This document shows positions 38,113 to 47,494 of a stretch of 64,000 nucleotides of DNA, one piece after another. The DNA comes from Nakazawaea peltata. Its lineage: Eukaryota; Ascomycota; Pichiomycetes; Alaninales; Pachysolenaceae. Each line of letters begins with the position of its first letter. Position 1 is the first letter of the stretch. The notes below the pieces were generated by a model. That model was not told the DNA's origin and searched no databases. It worked only from the letters and a program-made list of their open reading frames with translations. The translations under genes were made by a program, and so were the position numbers. The stretch lies in assembly GCA_001599355.1 (NCBI GenBank), contig BCGQ01000007.1, forward strand, positions 624,620-688,619. The letters run 5' to 3'.

Positions 38113-39147
38113 AGTGCATGTAACAGTATATAATAATAAAGTAGTGATAAGATGGGTGTAGATATGGGGAGAGATAGAGGGCAGATGTAGAGGGTGAGAT
38201 AAGTATGTATAATTGATATTATTTGCACTACTTAAGAGGAATTGAGCGGAAGGACTGAGGAGAGCAAAAAATGAGAAAGCGAAGAGGGCTGGGACTGAGC
38301 TGAGCTGAGATGAGGAGCTTCGAAAACTCAGTGAGAGGCTTAGTAAAAAAGAAGAAAGAGCGGAAAATTGAGAAAGCGCAGTAAACTGGGGGTAGAAATT
38401 CCGTACACAGAGTGCCTACAAGCAGGCAGAAAATAGCACTGAAAAGTTTGTTAGTAATAACATAGCACAGACAAAAGGAAGTGAGAGTTTAGGGTGGAGC
38501 TGGAATATCAGAGCATTGAAGGGGAATAGATTACAGAGCATAGAGGTGAGATAGAAAATGAGAGCATAGAAATAAAATGACACAATCAGAGGGGCTATGC
38601 ACTATAAACAGATGTTTTTCTTTTGAACCTCAATATCCCAAATCACCCCCATACTTTACCTCATTCTCGTTTTCTCTTAATTAAACTTTTAGGCCAATAC
38701 TGCACGCCAATACTGCGCAGGCTAAGCTTTTATAGTGGAACACAATAAGCGCAGATGTTACTAAGAATAAATTATGGAGGTTAGTGGCAGGATATTAGCT
38801 GATTCACGGACTGTAACACTACTCTCGTTCTCCACTAACTCTGCCTCTCACCAGCTCCAGCTCACTCACTGCCTCTGCCTCTCATTAACTCTCGTTCTCA
38901 CTGCTCTCACTCTCTCACTCTCTCACTGCTCTCACTTTCCCTCCTCTGCGTTCCCTCCTCTGCGTTTCCTACCTCCCTCCGCACTTCTGATTGGCCAGAA
39001 AAAATTTTATCTGATCTCCGCCATTTCCGAGAATTACAAAAAAATCATCGCTCTTCCCCTAAACTTATATTACTAAGATTAAACCCAGATTAAACCCAGA
39101 TTAAACCCAGATTAAGCCACCATACAACCCATACCCCACATCTCACT
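38113..39147 (+). promoter_or_regulatory. 1-kb gap: CKB2 3' region and CCC2 promoter
   Basis: The first 400 bp are purine-rich on the plus strand (GAGA/GGGA runs). From 38820 to 38980 the strand flips to CT-rich with CTCTCA repeats. Directly before CCC2 lies an 11-bp tandem repeat, GATTAAACCCA x3 plus a partial fourth (39077-39116), ending about 30 bp before the ATG. No credible gene found. Confidence 0.5.
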
Positions 39148-41883
39148 ATGAGCTACTTAACCACCGTCAGCATAGACGGCATGACTTGCACCAACTGTGT
39201 GCAGTCAATAGAGTCCGTGTTAGGAGCAATGCCAGGGATATCCAAAGTAGATGTGGCGCTTATGACAGAATCAGGCTTAATAAGACATAGTAAAGAGGTG
39301 TCACTGGAACAGATTTGTGAAGCTATTGAGGATTGTGGTTTTGGTCTGGAGTTAGTAAGAAGTGTCGAGGATGTTTCTGGTGGCGCTGACTCTTCAAAGA
39401 GTGTACCCGCGGTTACCTCCGAATCCAGTGAAGCGCTCTTGAAAATTTACGGGATGACCTGCTCTAATTGCTCTAATTCCATAGAACAGGCGGTTGGGGC
39501 TCTTACAGGTGTCAAATCATGTAATGTTTCACTCACTACAGAGGAACTGCAAGTCATTTATGACAGTTCCCTCACTGGTATTAGAGATATTGTGGGCCTG
39601 GTTGAAGATTGTGGTTTTGATGCTCTTGTCATCACCTCTCTGCAATATGATTTGAATACTCAGTTGGAACTGATCTCAAAAGTGAAACAAGTTCAATATT
39701 GGAGACGTAATTTCTTCCTTTGCTTAATATTCGGAGCTCCAATCGTGATATTTGGTCATTTACTCCCTGGTTTCATGGCCAAACACCACCATATGCACCA
39801 TAATCAAAGTCATATTGGTCCTAAGATCATGGATGGAGTGTATTTAGACCATATTTGTGAGTTTGTACTCGCAACTTACTTACAATTTGTCATTGGAAAG
39901 CATTTCTACATCAATTCTTGGAAGAGTTTGAAGCATCGTAGTGGTACAATGGACTTGTTAATTTGTATATCGACGTCTATACTGTATTTTTATTCGGTAT
40001 TTTCGATGCTTTATGCTTTATGTGTCACTCCACATAAGTCTCCAGACGTTTTATTCCCAACATCTCTGATGTTGTTCATCTTTATCAGTCTTGGAAAATG
40101 GCTTGAAAATAAGCTGAAGGGACTGACTTCGACTCTGTTGTCTCTGTTGATGTCATTACAGCCTCCTTCTTGTAATTTAGTACGTAATTTTAATGAGGGT
40201 TTGGTAGATTTACAGGTTGAGAATTTGGCTTTGGAATTACTTCAAGTTGGAGATATTTTACAAATCACTCCAGGCTCTAATATTCCTACAGATGGTATTG
40301 TTGTATTTGGATCAGGAGAGGTTGATGAGAGTTTACTTACGGGAGAAAGCATGCCTCAACTGAAAACTGTGGGATCTCGTTTAATTGGAGGTTCCGTTAA
40401 TGGAGTAAACGTCTTATATATGAAGGTATCTCAAGTAGGTGAGGCTACACAATTACAACAGATTGTTAAGTTAGTTAAAGACGCTCAAATGACTAAAGCG
40501 CCAATCCAAAGATACCTGGACTCGATTCTGTCTATCTTTGTTCCTACAATCTTGATATTACTGACAATTACATTCATCTTTTGGACTTGTGTGGTTCTGT
40601 ATTATACTTCTCATGGTTATGAATTGCCCTCGTTTTTGCTGGAGGAGTCTGGTCGTTTCAACAAAATTTTGACCATGTCAATCAGTGTTATTGTAGTGCT
40701 GTGTCCTTGTGCCTTAGGTTTGCTGCTGCCTACTCTGATCATGGTAGGTACTGGAGTCGGTCTGTCTAATGGTATTTTGATCAAGAGTGGAGAATATTTG
40801 GAAGTAGCCAACTCTATTGATTGTATCTTGTTTGATAAGACAGGTACTTTGACTACAGGAGATTTCCGCGTACTCAGTCTTGAACTTGTTGAACCTCGTC
40901 TTACCAAATTGTCCGACAATGCGATCTGGAATATCATTGGCAGTATCGAGAGAAATAGTGAACATCCAATTCTGAAATCTTTGGTCAAATATGCTGGAGA
41001 GAACCTCTCAGAAGATGTTATTATCAAAGACCTCGACTTCCACAGCACAATGGGTGTCACTGGTATTGTAGAGTATGAAGGTGAAGTTTATGAGGTGAAA
41101 TTAGGAAGTTTGCAATTGCTTGGACAACAGAAAGAAGAATCTGCTGGCACTCTGGTCCATATTGTAATCAATGGAGACTATGTTGGATACATTAACCTCA
41201 GTGATGACATTAAACCTGAGCTGATGGAGGCCACTTCAAGATTACAAAACCTCGGCTATAAAGTTCTGATGTGTACTGGAGATAATCAACAACTGCTGAT
41301 ACGTACACTGCAACAATTGGGTATCGAAGGAAGTGATGTCTATTATAGACAAACACCTCTGGATAAGAGTGAGGTGATCAAGAGACTTCAATCTCAAGGA
41401 TTGCGTGTACTGTTTGTCGGAGATGGAACTAATGATCTGCCTCTGTTGATCCAACTGGATTTAGGTATCCTGGTCAGTACAGGTACTGATATCCTGATCG
41501 AAAGTGCCGATGTAGTGTTACTCGAGAGGGATGTTCTCAGTGTTGTAGGAACTCTTGATATCTCGAAAAGAACATTCAGTAGAATCAAATGGAACTTTGT
41601 TTGGGCCATTGTGTACAATTTATTGATGTTACCATTCCTGATGGGATTCTTCATCATACCATTTGGAGTTTCTTTGAACCCAATGATCCTGTCGCTGAGT
41701 ATGCTGTTTAGTAGTGTTAGTGTGGTTGTTTCATCTTTACTTTTAAAGAATTGGCAACCTCCTACTGAATCGGGGCAATTGAGATTCAAGAAATATTCAT
41801 TGAGATGGTGGAGTTTCCAATTGAAAAAGTTAATTGGTTTCAAATCGCAAAGTGACTATATCGAACTTAATGAGATGGCATAA
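39148..41883 (+). CDS. CCC2: Copper-transporting P1B-type ATPase (Ccc2)
   Basis: 911 codons from ATG 39148. Two N-terminal heavy-metal domains with MTCTNC (C14, C17) and MTCSNC (C105, C108). Then come the actuator TGES motif, the membrane CPC at 519-521, the phosphorylated D563 in DKTGTLT, SEHPI, and the hinge GDGTNDAPAL. It moves copper into the Golgi lumen for multicopper oxidases by family knowledge. Read with CTG as Leu the protein breaks near-invariant positions; with CTG as Ala it reads VVACPCALGLAAPTAIMVG, exactly as in homologues. Copper delivery would come from Atx1. Codon CTG is frequent here. Confidence 0.96.
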   Translation: MSYLTTVSIDGMTCTNCVQSIESVLGAMPGISKVDVALMTESGLIRHSKEVSLEQICEAIEDCGFGLELVRSVEDVSGGADSSKSVPAVTSESSEALLKIYGMTCSNCSNSIEQAVGALTGVKSCNVSLTTEELQVIYDSSLTGIRDIVGLVEDCGFDALVITSLQYDLNTQLELISKVKQVQYWRRNFFLCLIFGAPIVIFGHLLPGFMAKHHHMHHNQSHIGPKIMDGVYLDHICEFVLATYLQFVIGKHFYINSWKSLKHRSGTMDLLICISTSILYFYSVFSMLYALCVTPHKSPDVLFPTSLMLFIFISLGKWLENKLKGLTSTLLSLLMSLQPPSCNLVRNFNEGLVDLQVENLALELLQVGDILQITPGSNIPTDGIVVFGSGEVDESLLTGESMPQLKTVGSRLIGGSVNGVNVLYMKVSQVGEATQLQQIVKLVKDAQMTKAPIQRYLDSILSIFVPTILILLTITFIFWTCVVLYYTSHGYELPSFLLEESGRFNKILTMSISVIVVLCPCALGLLLPTLIMVGTGVGLSNGILIKSGEYLEVANSIDCILFDKTGTLTTGDFRVLSLELVEPRLTKLSDNAIWNIIGSIERNSEHPILKSLVKYAGENLSEDVIIKDLDFHSTMGVTGIVEYEGEVYEVKLGSLQLLGQQKEESAGTLVHIVINGDYVGYINLSDDIKPELMEATSRLQNLGYKVLMCTGDNQQLLIRTLQQLGIEGSDVYYRQTPLDKSEVIKRLQSQGLRVLFVGDGTNDLPLLIQLDLGILVSTGTDILIESADVVLLERDVLSVVGTLDISKRTFSRIKWNFVWAIVYNLLMLPFLMGFFIIPFGVSLNPMILSLSMLFSSVSVVVSSLLLKNWQPPTESGQLRFKKYSLRWWSFQLKKLIGFKSQSDYIELNEMA

Positions 41884-43122
41884 TAGATTTTTAAATACTA
41901 ATATTTATAATGAATATATGAAAATTTTAATATGAGGTGAAAATAAGTGAAATTCGCACTACTTTTCAGGGCGTGGTTGAACCCTGAGGTTAGCCTTACC
42001 CTAAGCCGAGTTTCTAAGCCTGAAGGGAGATGGCTTAGAATGTGGGGGAGAATTTAAGCGAATTACGAAAGGGGATTGATGGATCTAAAAGATACACAGA
42101 AGTGTCAATCATGCTGGACGGCCCGTTATCATCCTCGGATCTGATGCTTACGTACTCATCGGAGGTGATTTGTTATCAGTATCGATGAGGCCATCGCTAA
42201 ACGGATGGGCAGAAGCGAAAAGAAACGAAAAAAAGGGCAGAAAATGCGGTGCCAAGAATTGTAATAGAAAAGTATGGCCATACATTCGGCGCTGTGCGAG
42301 CGAAATATCTTGGCGAAAAAGGAAGGAATAACTAGTGAAAAATTTTCTGCCCATGGAAGAGCCGAGGATGTGTACTATGCCCAGACAAATAAGAAAGCCG
42401 CATACCAAACGTTATCTCAGCGGCGATGCCGCGGCGCGTCAGACCCCTAATTGGGTAGTGCGTCGGGTGGTGAAAGGCGTTGTTCTGGGAGAAAATGTTT
42501 GGAGAGTGTAAGTGCATGAGAGCTTTGAACAGAGTCATGATGGCTTTGAAATTTTGACTCCGTTGTCATAATAGTCATGCGATCAATTATTTCCTCGTAA
42601 CTACTGTTCTAAATTGAAATGCTGCTGCTTCTCCAGATAAGCTTGTGTTAAGCAATTCCCGCTGCCAATAGTTTCCCTCCCCAAGAAAAGGGCAAGCCAG
42701 TCAAAGAAAAAAGAAATAAAAAAAGGCAAGTATCATGATCACGACAAACTTTAAATTTGAAATATCACGGATGAATGCGATGGAGATACCAAGCCAAGTG
42801 GTCCAATGGGGTATAATTTGTGCGTCACGGATGGTCGTAGTCACCGAGGATCAACATCACTCTTATCTCCATCGCATTCCTCCGCTACACTCTCTCCCAA
42901 TCCTCTCTGCTCTCTCGTTTCTTTTCCGCCCTGCCCTTCTCTGTTATTGTTTCCTAATTAATTTTATGCAAGAAGAAAAAAATTTTGTCCTTTTTCCTCT
43001 TCTACTGGCAGATAAGGATATTTTTATCGGAACCACCCAAGGGGTCTGCGAGATATCAATATAAATACAAATGGGGATGCAGTGAGTTTTGAAAATGGAA
43101 ATCATTGAACTACAAAATCAAA
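41884..43122 (+). promoter_or_regulatory. 1.2-kb FCY2 upstream region with GATA sites and short uORF
   Basis: Several GATAAG/CTTATC-type sites occur: TTATCA near 42125 and 42173, TTATCT near 42413, AGATAAGC at 42636 and AGATAAGG at 43011. These suit nitrogen-regulated control by GATA factors, as known for purine permeases. TATAAATA is at 43060-43067. An ATG at 43095 opens a 13-codon frame that ends at 43136, inside FCY2 and out of frame with it. I see no gene in the rest; the 42735-43064 frame looks accidental. Confidence 0.45.
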
Positions 43123-44670
43123 ATGTCTCTGGGTGATATCGAAAAGAATGCCTCAATGGGCTCGAAGGACTTCGAGTTGAACAGATCCGACTCTGTCTCC
43201 TACACTGGAGAGGTCGAACCTCTGAACCAAACTATGTTTGGCAGAGTTAAGAAGCTGATTATGGACAACACCGAGACCACCGGTGTCGAACGTATTAAGG
43301 AGGACGAACGTACTGGTGACTCCTTGTATACTGCTGCTTCTATGTGGTTGTCTCTGAATATGGTTATCCTGTCCTTCTCTTTGGGTTGTTTGGGTACCGG
43401 TATTTGGGGTCTTAACTTTTACGTTGCCCTCTTAGTTATCATTTTCTTCAACTTTTTGGGTTTGACTGCCGTTGCTTTCTTCTCTATCTTTGGTTTCAAG
43501 ACTGGTTTAAGACAAATGATGGTCTCCAAGTACCTTGTTGGTAACCTGGGTATGAGAATCTTTGCCTTTATCAACGGTGTCGCTTGTATTGGTTGGTCTA
43601 TTGTTAACACCATTGCCAGTGCTTCTATGTTGACTATGATCAACCATGGTTCTGGTCACAACATGCCACCTTGGGCTGGTTCTCTTGTTATTACCATCTT
43701 GACCTTCATTGTCTCCTTCTTTGGTTACAGAGTTGTCCATGCTTATGAGAAGTTCTCTTGGGTACCAAACTTCATTGTTTTCCTCATTGTCATTGCCAGA
43801 TTGGCCAAGTCCGGTCAATTCACTCCAGGTGAATGGACTTCTGGTCCAACTACTGCCGGTAACGTTTTGTCCTTCGGTGGTACCGTTTTCGGTTTCGCTG
43901 CTGGATGGCTGACTTTGGCTTCTGACTACACCACTTATATGAACGTTGACACCAACTCTACCAGATGTTTCTTCTCTGTTATGGCTGGTTTGCTGTTCCC
44001 ATTGTTGTTCACCATGATTTTGGGTGCTGCTTGTGTCTCTGGTATCAATGCCAACGAAAGATGGGCCGAGCTTTACTCCGAACACTCTGTCGGTGGTTTG
44101 CTTTATGCCGTCTTGGTCGAGGACTCTTTACACGGTTTCGGTGAGTTCTGTATGGTTATCTTGGCTTTGTCCACTGTTTCCAACAACTTGCCAAACATGT
44201 ACTCCATTGGTTTGTGTTTCCAAGCCGTTTGGTCCAAGTTCCGTGTCATCCCAAGATACGTTTGGTCCGTTGTCGGTAATGCCATCGTCCTTGGTATCTG
44301 TATTCCTCTGTACTACAAGTTCGAGACCGTTATGGAGAACTTCATGAACATGATTGGTTACTACTTGGCCATTTACATCGCCATGTCTCTTTCTGAGCAT
44401 TTTATCTACAGAAAAGGTAAATTCTCCAACTATAACTTGGCTGTCTGGAACGATAACTCTCAATTACCTCTTGGTATTGCCGGTGTTCTGGGATTCTGTG
44501 CCGGTGCCGCTGGTGTCGCTTTAGGTATCTGTCAAGTTTGGTACACCGGTGTCATCCTGGCCAAGATTGGTGGATGGGGTGGTGATATTGGATTCGAATT
44601 GAGTGCCTCCTTCTCCTTCGTTGTCTACAACATTGTCCGTCCATTCGAGTTGAAATACTTTGGCCGTTAA
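43123..44670 (+). CDS. FCY2: Purine-cytosine permease (Fcy2 family)
   Basis: 515 codons from ATG 43123 (MSLGDIEKNA); the TTG at 43105 is rejected. Nucleobase-cation-symport-1 protein with twelve spans. Strings shared with yeast Fcy2 include GSGHNMPPWAG, FFGYRVVHAYEKFSWVPNF, TTAGNVLSFGG, FTMILGAA, NNLPNMYSIGL, GYYLAIYIAMSLSEHF and the end NIVRPFELKYFGR. It imports adenine, guanine, hypoxanthine and cytosine with protons at the plasma membrane. Codon bias is strong, so it may be highly expressed. CTG codons at 43354, 43993 and 44308 sit on Ala positions of the yeast protein. Confidence 0.96.
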   Translation: MSLGDIEKNASMGSKDFELNRSDSVSYTGEVEPLNQTMFGRVKKLIMDNTETTGVERIKEDERTGDSLYTAASMWLSLNMVILSFSLGCLGTGIWGLNFYVALLVIIFFNFLGLTAVAFFSIFGFKTGLRQMMVSKYLVGNLGMRIFAFINGVACIGWSIVNTIASASMLTMINHGSGHNMPPWAGSLVITILTFIVSFFGYRVVHAYEKFSWVPNFIVFLIVIARLAKSGQFTPGEWTSGPTTAGNVLSFGGTVFGFAAGWLTLASDYTTYMNVDTNSTRCFFSVMAGLLFPLLFTMILGAACVSGINANERWAELYSEHSVGGLLYAVLVEDSLHGFGEFCMVILALSTVSNNLPNMYSIGLCFQAVWSKFRVIPRYVWSVVGNAIVLGICIPLYYKFETVMENFMNMIGYYLAIYIAMSLSEHFIYRKGKFSNYNLAVWNDNSQLPLGIAGVLGFCAGAAGVALGICQVWYTGVILAKIGGWGGDIGFELSASFSFVVYNIVRPFELKYFGR

Positions 44671-44761
44671 AAAATTCACTTCTTTATGTCTAGCTTAGTT
44701 TGAGAATTAAATAATTTGCTTAATTGATATTTATTACGATGTTTCTATATACAGTTTGAAG

Positions 44762-45679
44762 TTATAACATTTTCATAAAATCTTGTTCTCCTTTGGCCAC
44801 GTCTTGCTTGGACTGGATCTCGGCATTCTTTTGAGCCAATTCCATCAATTCGTCGTTCTCCCCACTCAAACAAGCTTCCACCTCACTTAAGCCAGCCCCA
44901 CTATTCAGCTCCGTATTGCCTAATAAGGTTGCGCGCACCAAGTTGTCCAAATTTTTGGACATCACCTCGTCCAAAGTGTAGAAATTGTCCGAGTTCTTCA
45001 AGTCTTTGTTTGGACGGTCGAACAGTTCTACGATGGCCAGGTTCAATTGGTCCTCGGTGGTGATGAAGGAGGAAGCAGAGTTGTATAATTCCAATAACAG
45101 AGTCAGTTTCTTTACTTTCAGTTCCAATTCATGGTTCAATCTGTTGGCCTCTCTTTTCTTCAGTAATAGCAGTTTTTCTTCCTCGGTTCTTTGTCTCATA
45201 ATTGGACCTTGTAAATATTGTTCAACGGAGGGGATGGTCAATCTGAACAGATCACTTTCGGTTTGTTCATTCAGGGCCAGTTCAAGTTGTAAGGCTTTAT
45301 CGTTTTCCAGTTTCAGAATTTCGTAATCTCTTTGTCTCGTCAATCTGGCCAGTTCCTTCTCATAACTTTCTCTTAAAAATCCACGTCTCATATTGGAGTT
45401 TTGGATTCTGATTCTTTGTTCGATTGGTAACTGTTGGAGTTCCAGATCTGTGAACTGTTTCTTTGGTAATGGCAGTGTCTTGTCCATTCTCTTATGTAAA
45501 GGAACGAATTCAGGGAATTTCTGTTCTCTGGTTGATCCTCTTGGATGTAATACTCCCTCAGCATATCCGGTGTTGGCTTGTTTCTCCCTTTGTACTGGGA
45601 ATATTGACTGTTTAAAGATGGCTCTAGGCGTTGGTAAATACCCGGATTTTCCGCCGAATTTCAAGTTTCCTTTTCCCAT
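44762..45679 (-). CDS. PET123: Mitochondrial small-ribosomal-subunit protein mS26 (Pet123)
   Basis: 305 codons, ATG 45677-45679 (MGKGNLKFGGKSGYLPT), matching Pet123 (MGKGAAKYGFKSGVFPT). TGYAEGVLHPRGS, MRRGFLRESYEKELARL and GPIMRQRTEEEKLLLLKKREANR correspond to further Pet123 blocks. Mostly helical and coiled-coil. Pet123 sits near the mRNA channel of the mitoribosome and interacts genetically with translational activators. Convergent with FCY2, 91 bp apart. Confidence 0.93.
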   Translation of the reverse strand: MGKGNLKFGGKSGYLPTPRAIFKQSIFPVQREKQANTGYAEGVLHPRGSTREQKFPEFVPLHKRMDKTLPLPKKQFTDLELQQLPIEQRIRIQNSNMRRGFLRESYEKELARLTRQRDYEILKLENDKALQLELALNEQTESDLFRLTIPSVEQYLQGPIMRQRTEEEKLLLLKKREANRLNHELELKVKKLTLLLELYNSASSFITTEDQLNLAIVELFDRPNKDLKNSDNFYTLDEVMSKNLDNLVRATLLGNTELNSGAGLSEVEACLSGENDELMELAQKNAEIQSKQDVAKGEQDFMKML

Positions 45680-46045
45680 TTTGACGTGAGATTCAGATTA
45701 GATGGCGATTAGCTTGAAATGAGCCTGATGCTACCTTGATATGACGGTTGATCTGAGGTTACTCCGGTTGGATTCATTTCTCATAGTGAATTTTTTTCAG
45801 CGAAATTGGTGAAAATTTTCTTATTGACACGGGAATTTGGAATGGCAGAGCTGGGGAATAGTATGGAGATTTATCTATTGTATGGAGATTGTATAGGAAT
45901 GGCATTGACATGTATCCATGGCATTGACATGTAGCCATGCTATGCACCTGTATCCATGCTACCCATCGCACAGCATTTACCTACTGAGTCACCTCATATC
46001 TACAATCCTTATACTATACTTTCTTCATTCTATACTAAAAATACA
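45680..46045. repeat. PET123 upstream region with 19-bp tandem repeat
   Basis: Three copies of a 19-bp unit (ATGGCATTGACATGTATCC) start at 45899, 45918 and 45937, the third diverged, with a partial fourth at 45956. The remaining 366-bp gap between PET123 (5' end) and RPB7 (3' end) shows no gene. Confidence 0.7.
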
Positions 46046-46651
46046 TCAAAGTGCTCCTAAATAATCCTCATTAATGGAACCCAAAGCAACAATATGGTTA
46101 ACATCTGATCTAACAGCCGTAATCTTTAATCTAATCTTAGATCCCTTAGTGATCAACTGATCATCTCCCATATACAGAGGAGGAGTATTACTTGGATTAT
46201 ATGTCAATTCCGAAGGTAACGTTTGAACTGCAATGAACACCTCCAATGGCCCAACATCGACAAAAATTCCAATCTTCTCCACTTTACTAACAATACCATC
46301 GACAACTTCCCCCTTGAATGGTTTCCACACTATAGCCCTATACTGTACTTCGAATTCGGCGTATCCCGAGGTTGGGATAATCCTGCCCTTACCCACGTTG
46401 ATATCGACCGAATCTAGCACCGACACAATGAACCCAAACTGTCCAGAACATGTTCCTTCCACGTCTGTCAACAATTTGTCACGTAAATACCGGTTCATCT
46501 GTGGCCCGAAATACGACGGGTGCAAAGTCAAGTTCAACGACAAGTTTTTCTACCTATAGTTAGTATTGATCAATCGTGAATTTGCCATCAAAAGGCTCTA
46601 TCCCTCGTATCTCATAGCTGTTGGCATATCCGCACTTACTAAAAAGAACAT
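46046..46651 (-). CDS. RPB7: RNA polymerase II subunit Rpb7, two exons
   Basis: Spliced on the minus strand: exon 1 is 46640-46651 (ATG plus three codons, MFFL) and exon 2 is 46046-46549. The 171-residue product begins [20 protein letters not shown], against yeast MFFIKDLSLNITLHPSFFGP, and has exactly the yeast length. RNP-like domain first, then an OB fold ([26 protein letters not shown]) ending INEDYLGAL. With Rpb4 it forms the stalk of RNA polymerase II, in the nucleus. Without splicing the first eight residues would be lost. Divergent from MRPL23, which also has a first-exon intron. Confidence 0.97.
46550..46639 (-). other. RPB7 intron
   Basis: 90 nt on the minus strand: donor GTAAGT right after codon 4, branch TACTAAC at 46559-46565, acceptor GTAG ending at 46550. 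An earlier AG four bases upstream (TATAG) is too close to the branch point and would break the frame. Confidence 0.93.
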
Positions 46652-46916
46652 CTTTACCCTCTATCTCGTCTGTCGAATCCACCTGCTCCCTTAACCGCCG
46701 TTTAAAAACCTCGTCAATTTGCCCTTTTTTTTCTCGTCGAGGTGAAAATATCGAGGTCGTGTAAACTCGCCCAAACCTAATATGAGCTCTGGAAATATCC
46801 AAAGGTCGTGTACATTTGCCCCAAAATCAATATGAGCTCTGAAAAATTTTTGGACAGATTTGAGGGCGGTTAATTGAAGAGAGGGAGGTTAAGAACTGGA
46901 GGAACAGAAGGACAAG
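46652..46916. repeat. Divergent promoter RPB7 / MRPL23 with 49-bp tandem duplication
   Basis: Two diverged copies of a roughly 49-bp unit start at 46755 and 46804. Each opens with GGTCGTGTA, continues with a CGCCCAAA or GCCCCAAAA run and ends in AATATGAGCTCTG. The duplication thus doubles the GTCGTGTAC element between two divergent genes. Confidence 0.7.
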
Positions 46917-47494
46917 ATGTCATCAAAACTTGGAAGAGTAAGTGGATATAGATTTGGAGTGGTTGTGAGAGCTGTGTTACTAACTTTTTGTATTAGACTG
47001 CGATCTCTTTCGCCAAAGCATGGCACCATGTTGATGCCGCCGAAGACCCAAGAACCCTTGGTAGATTGGCGTCATCTATTGCTATTACATTGATGGGAAA
47101 ACACAAACCAGTTTACCATGAGACCCAGGACGTAGGAGATTACGTCGTCGTGTCGAACTGCAAGCATTTGAAGATTTCAGGTAACAAATTTGAAGAGAAG
47201 ACCTACTGGTCTCACACAACAAGGCCAGGAAGTGGAAAGCTGACGCCTATGGAGAAGATTGCAAAGGATGTAGGTCATGGAGAATTATTGAGAAGAGCTG
47301 TTAGTAAGATGTTACCTAAGAACAAGTTGAGAAAGCAAAGATTGGATAGATTGAAGGTATTTGATGGAGATGAACATCCTTATAAGCAGAATCTTATTCT
47401 GTTTGCTGATCAGCTGCCTCTTGTTAAGGCTAGACTTGAGAGATTGAATGAGCAGACCAAAATTTTGCAGCTGTACATGAACCAGAAGAAATAG
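46917..47494 (+). CDS. MRPL23: Mitochondrial large-ribosomal-subunit protein uL13m (Mrpl23), two exons
   Basis: Exon 1 is 46917-46937 (MSSKLGR), exon 2 is 46997-47494, giving 172 residues. The join reads [20 protein letters not shown], against yeast [20 protein letters not shown]. L13 core: [38 protein letters not shown] and [20 protein letters not shown]. It belongs to the mitochondrial large ribosomal subunit. Using only the unspliced frame would remove about 30 conserved N-terminal residues. Confidence 0.97.
46938..46996 (+). other. MRPL23 intron
   Basis: 59 nt: donor GTAAGT after codon 7, branch TACTAAC at 46978-46984, acceptor TTAG ending at 46996, 12 nt after the branch heptamer. Confidence 0.94.

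Noticed and set aside
38430-38460. Minus-strand TACTAAC followed by a TTTTCAG acceptor in the CKB2/CCC2 gap
   Set aside because: No GTAAGT or GTATGT donor in range upstream, and the downstream frame is only about 30 codons without similarity.
39148-41883. CTG as serine (CUG-Ser clades)
   Set aside because: The affected positions are Ala in homologues, including sites such as the residue before CPC and the DAPAL motif; Ser fits clearly less well than Ala.
42735-43064. 109-codon frame upstream of FCY2
   Set aside because: Overlaps the promoter and TATA region; composition and content look random.
46755-46852. 49-bp duplication as remnants of a mobile element
   Set aside because: No terminal repeats, target-site duplication or element-like sequence; it is a simple tandem duplication of a promoter segment.
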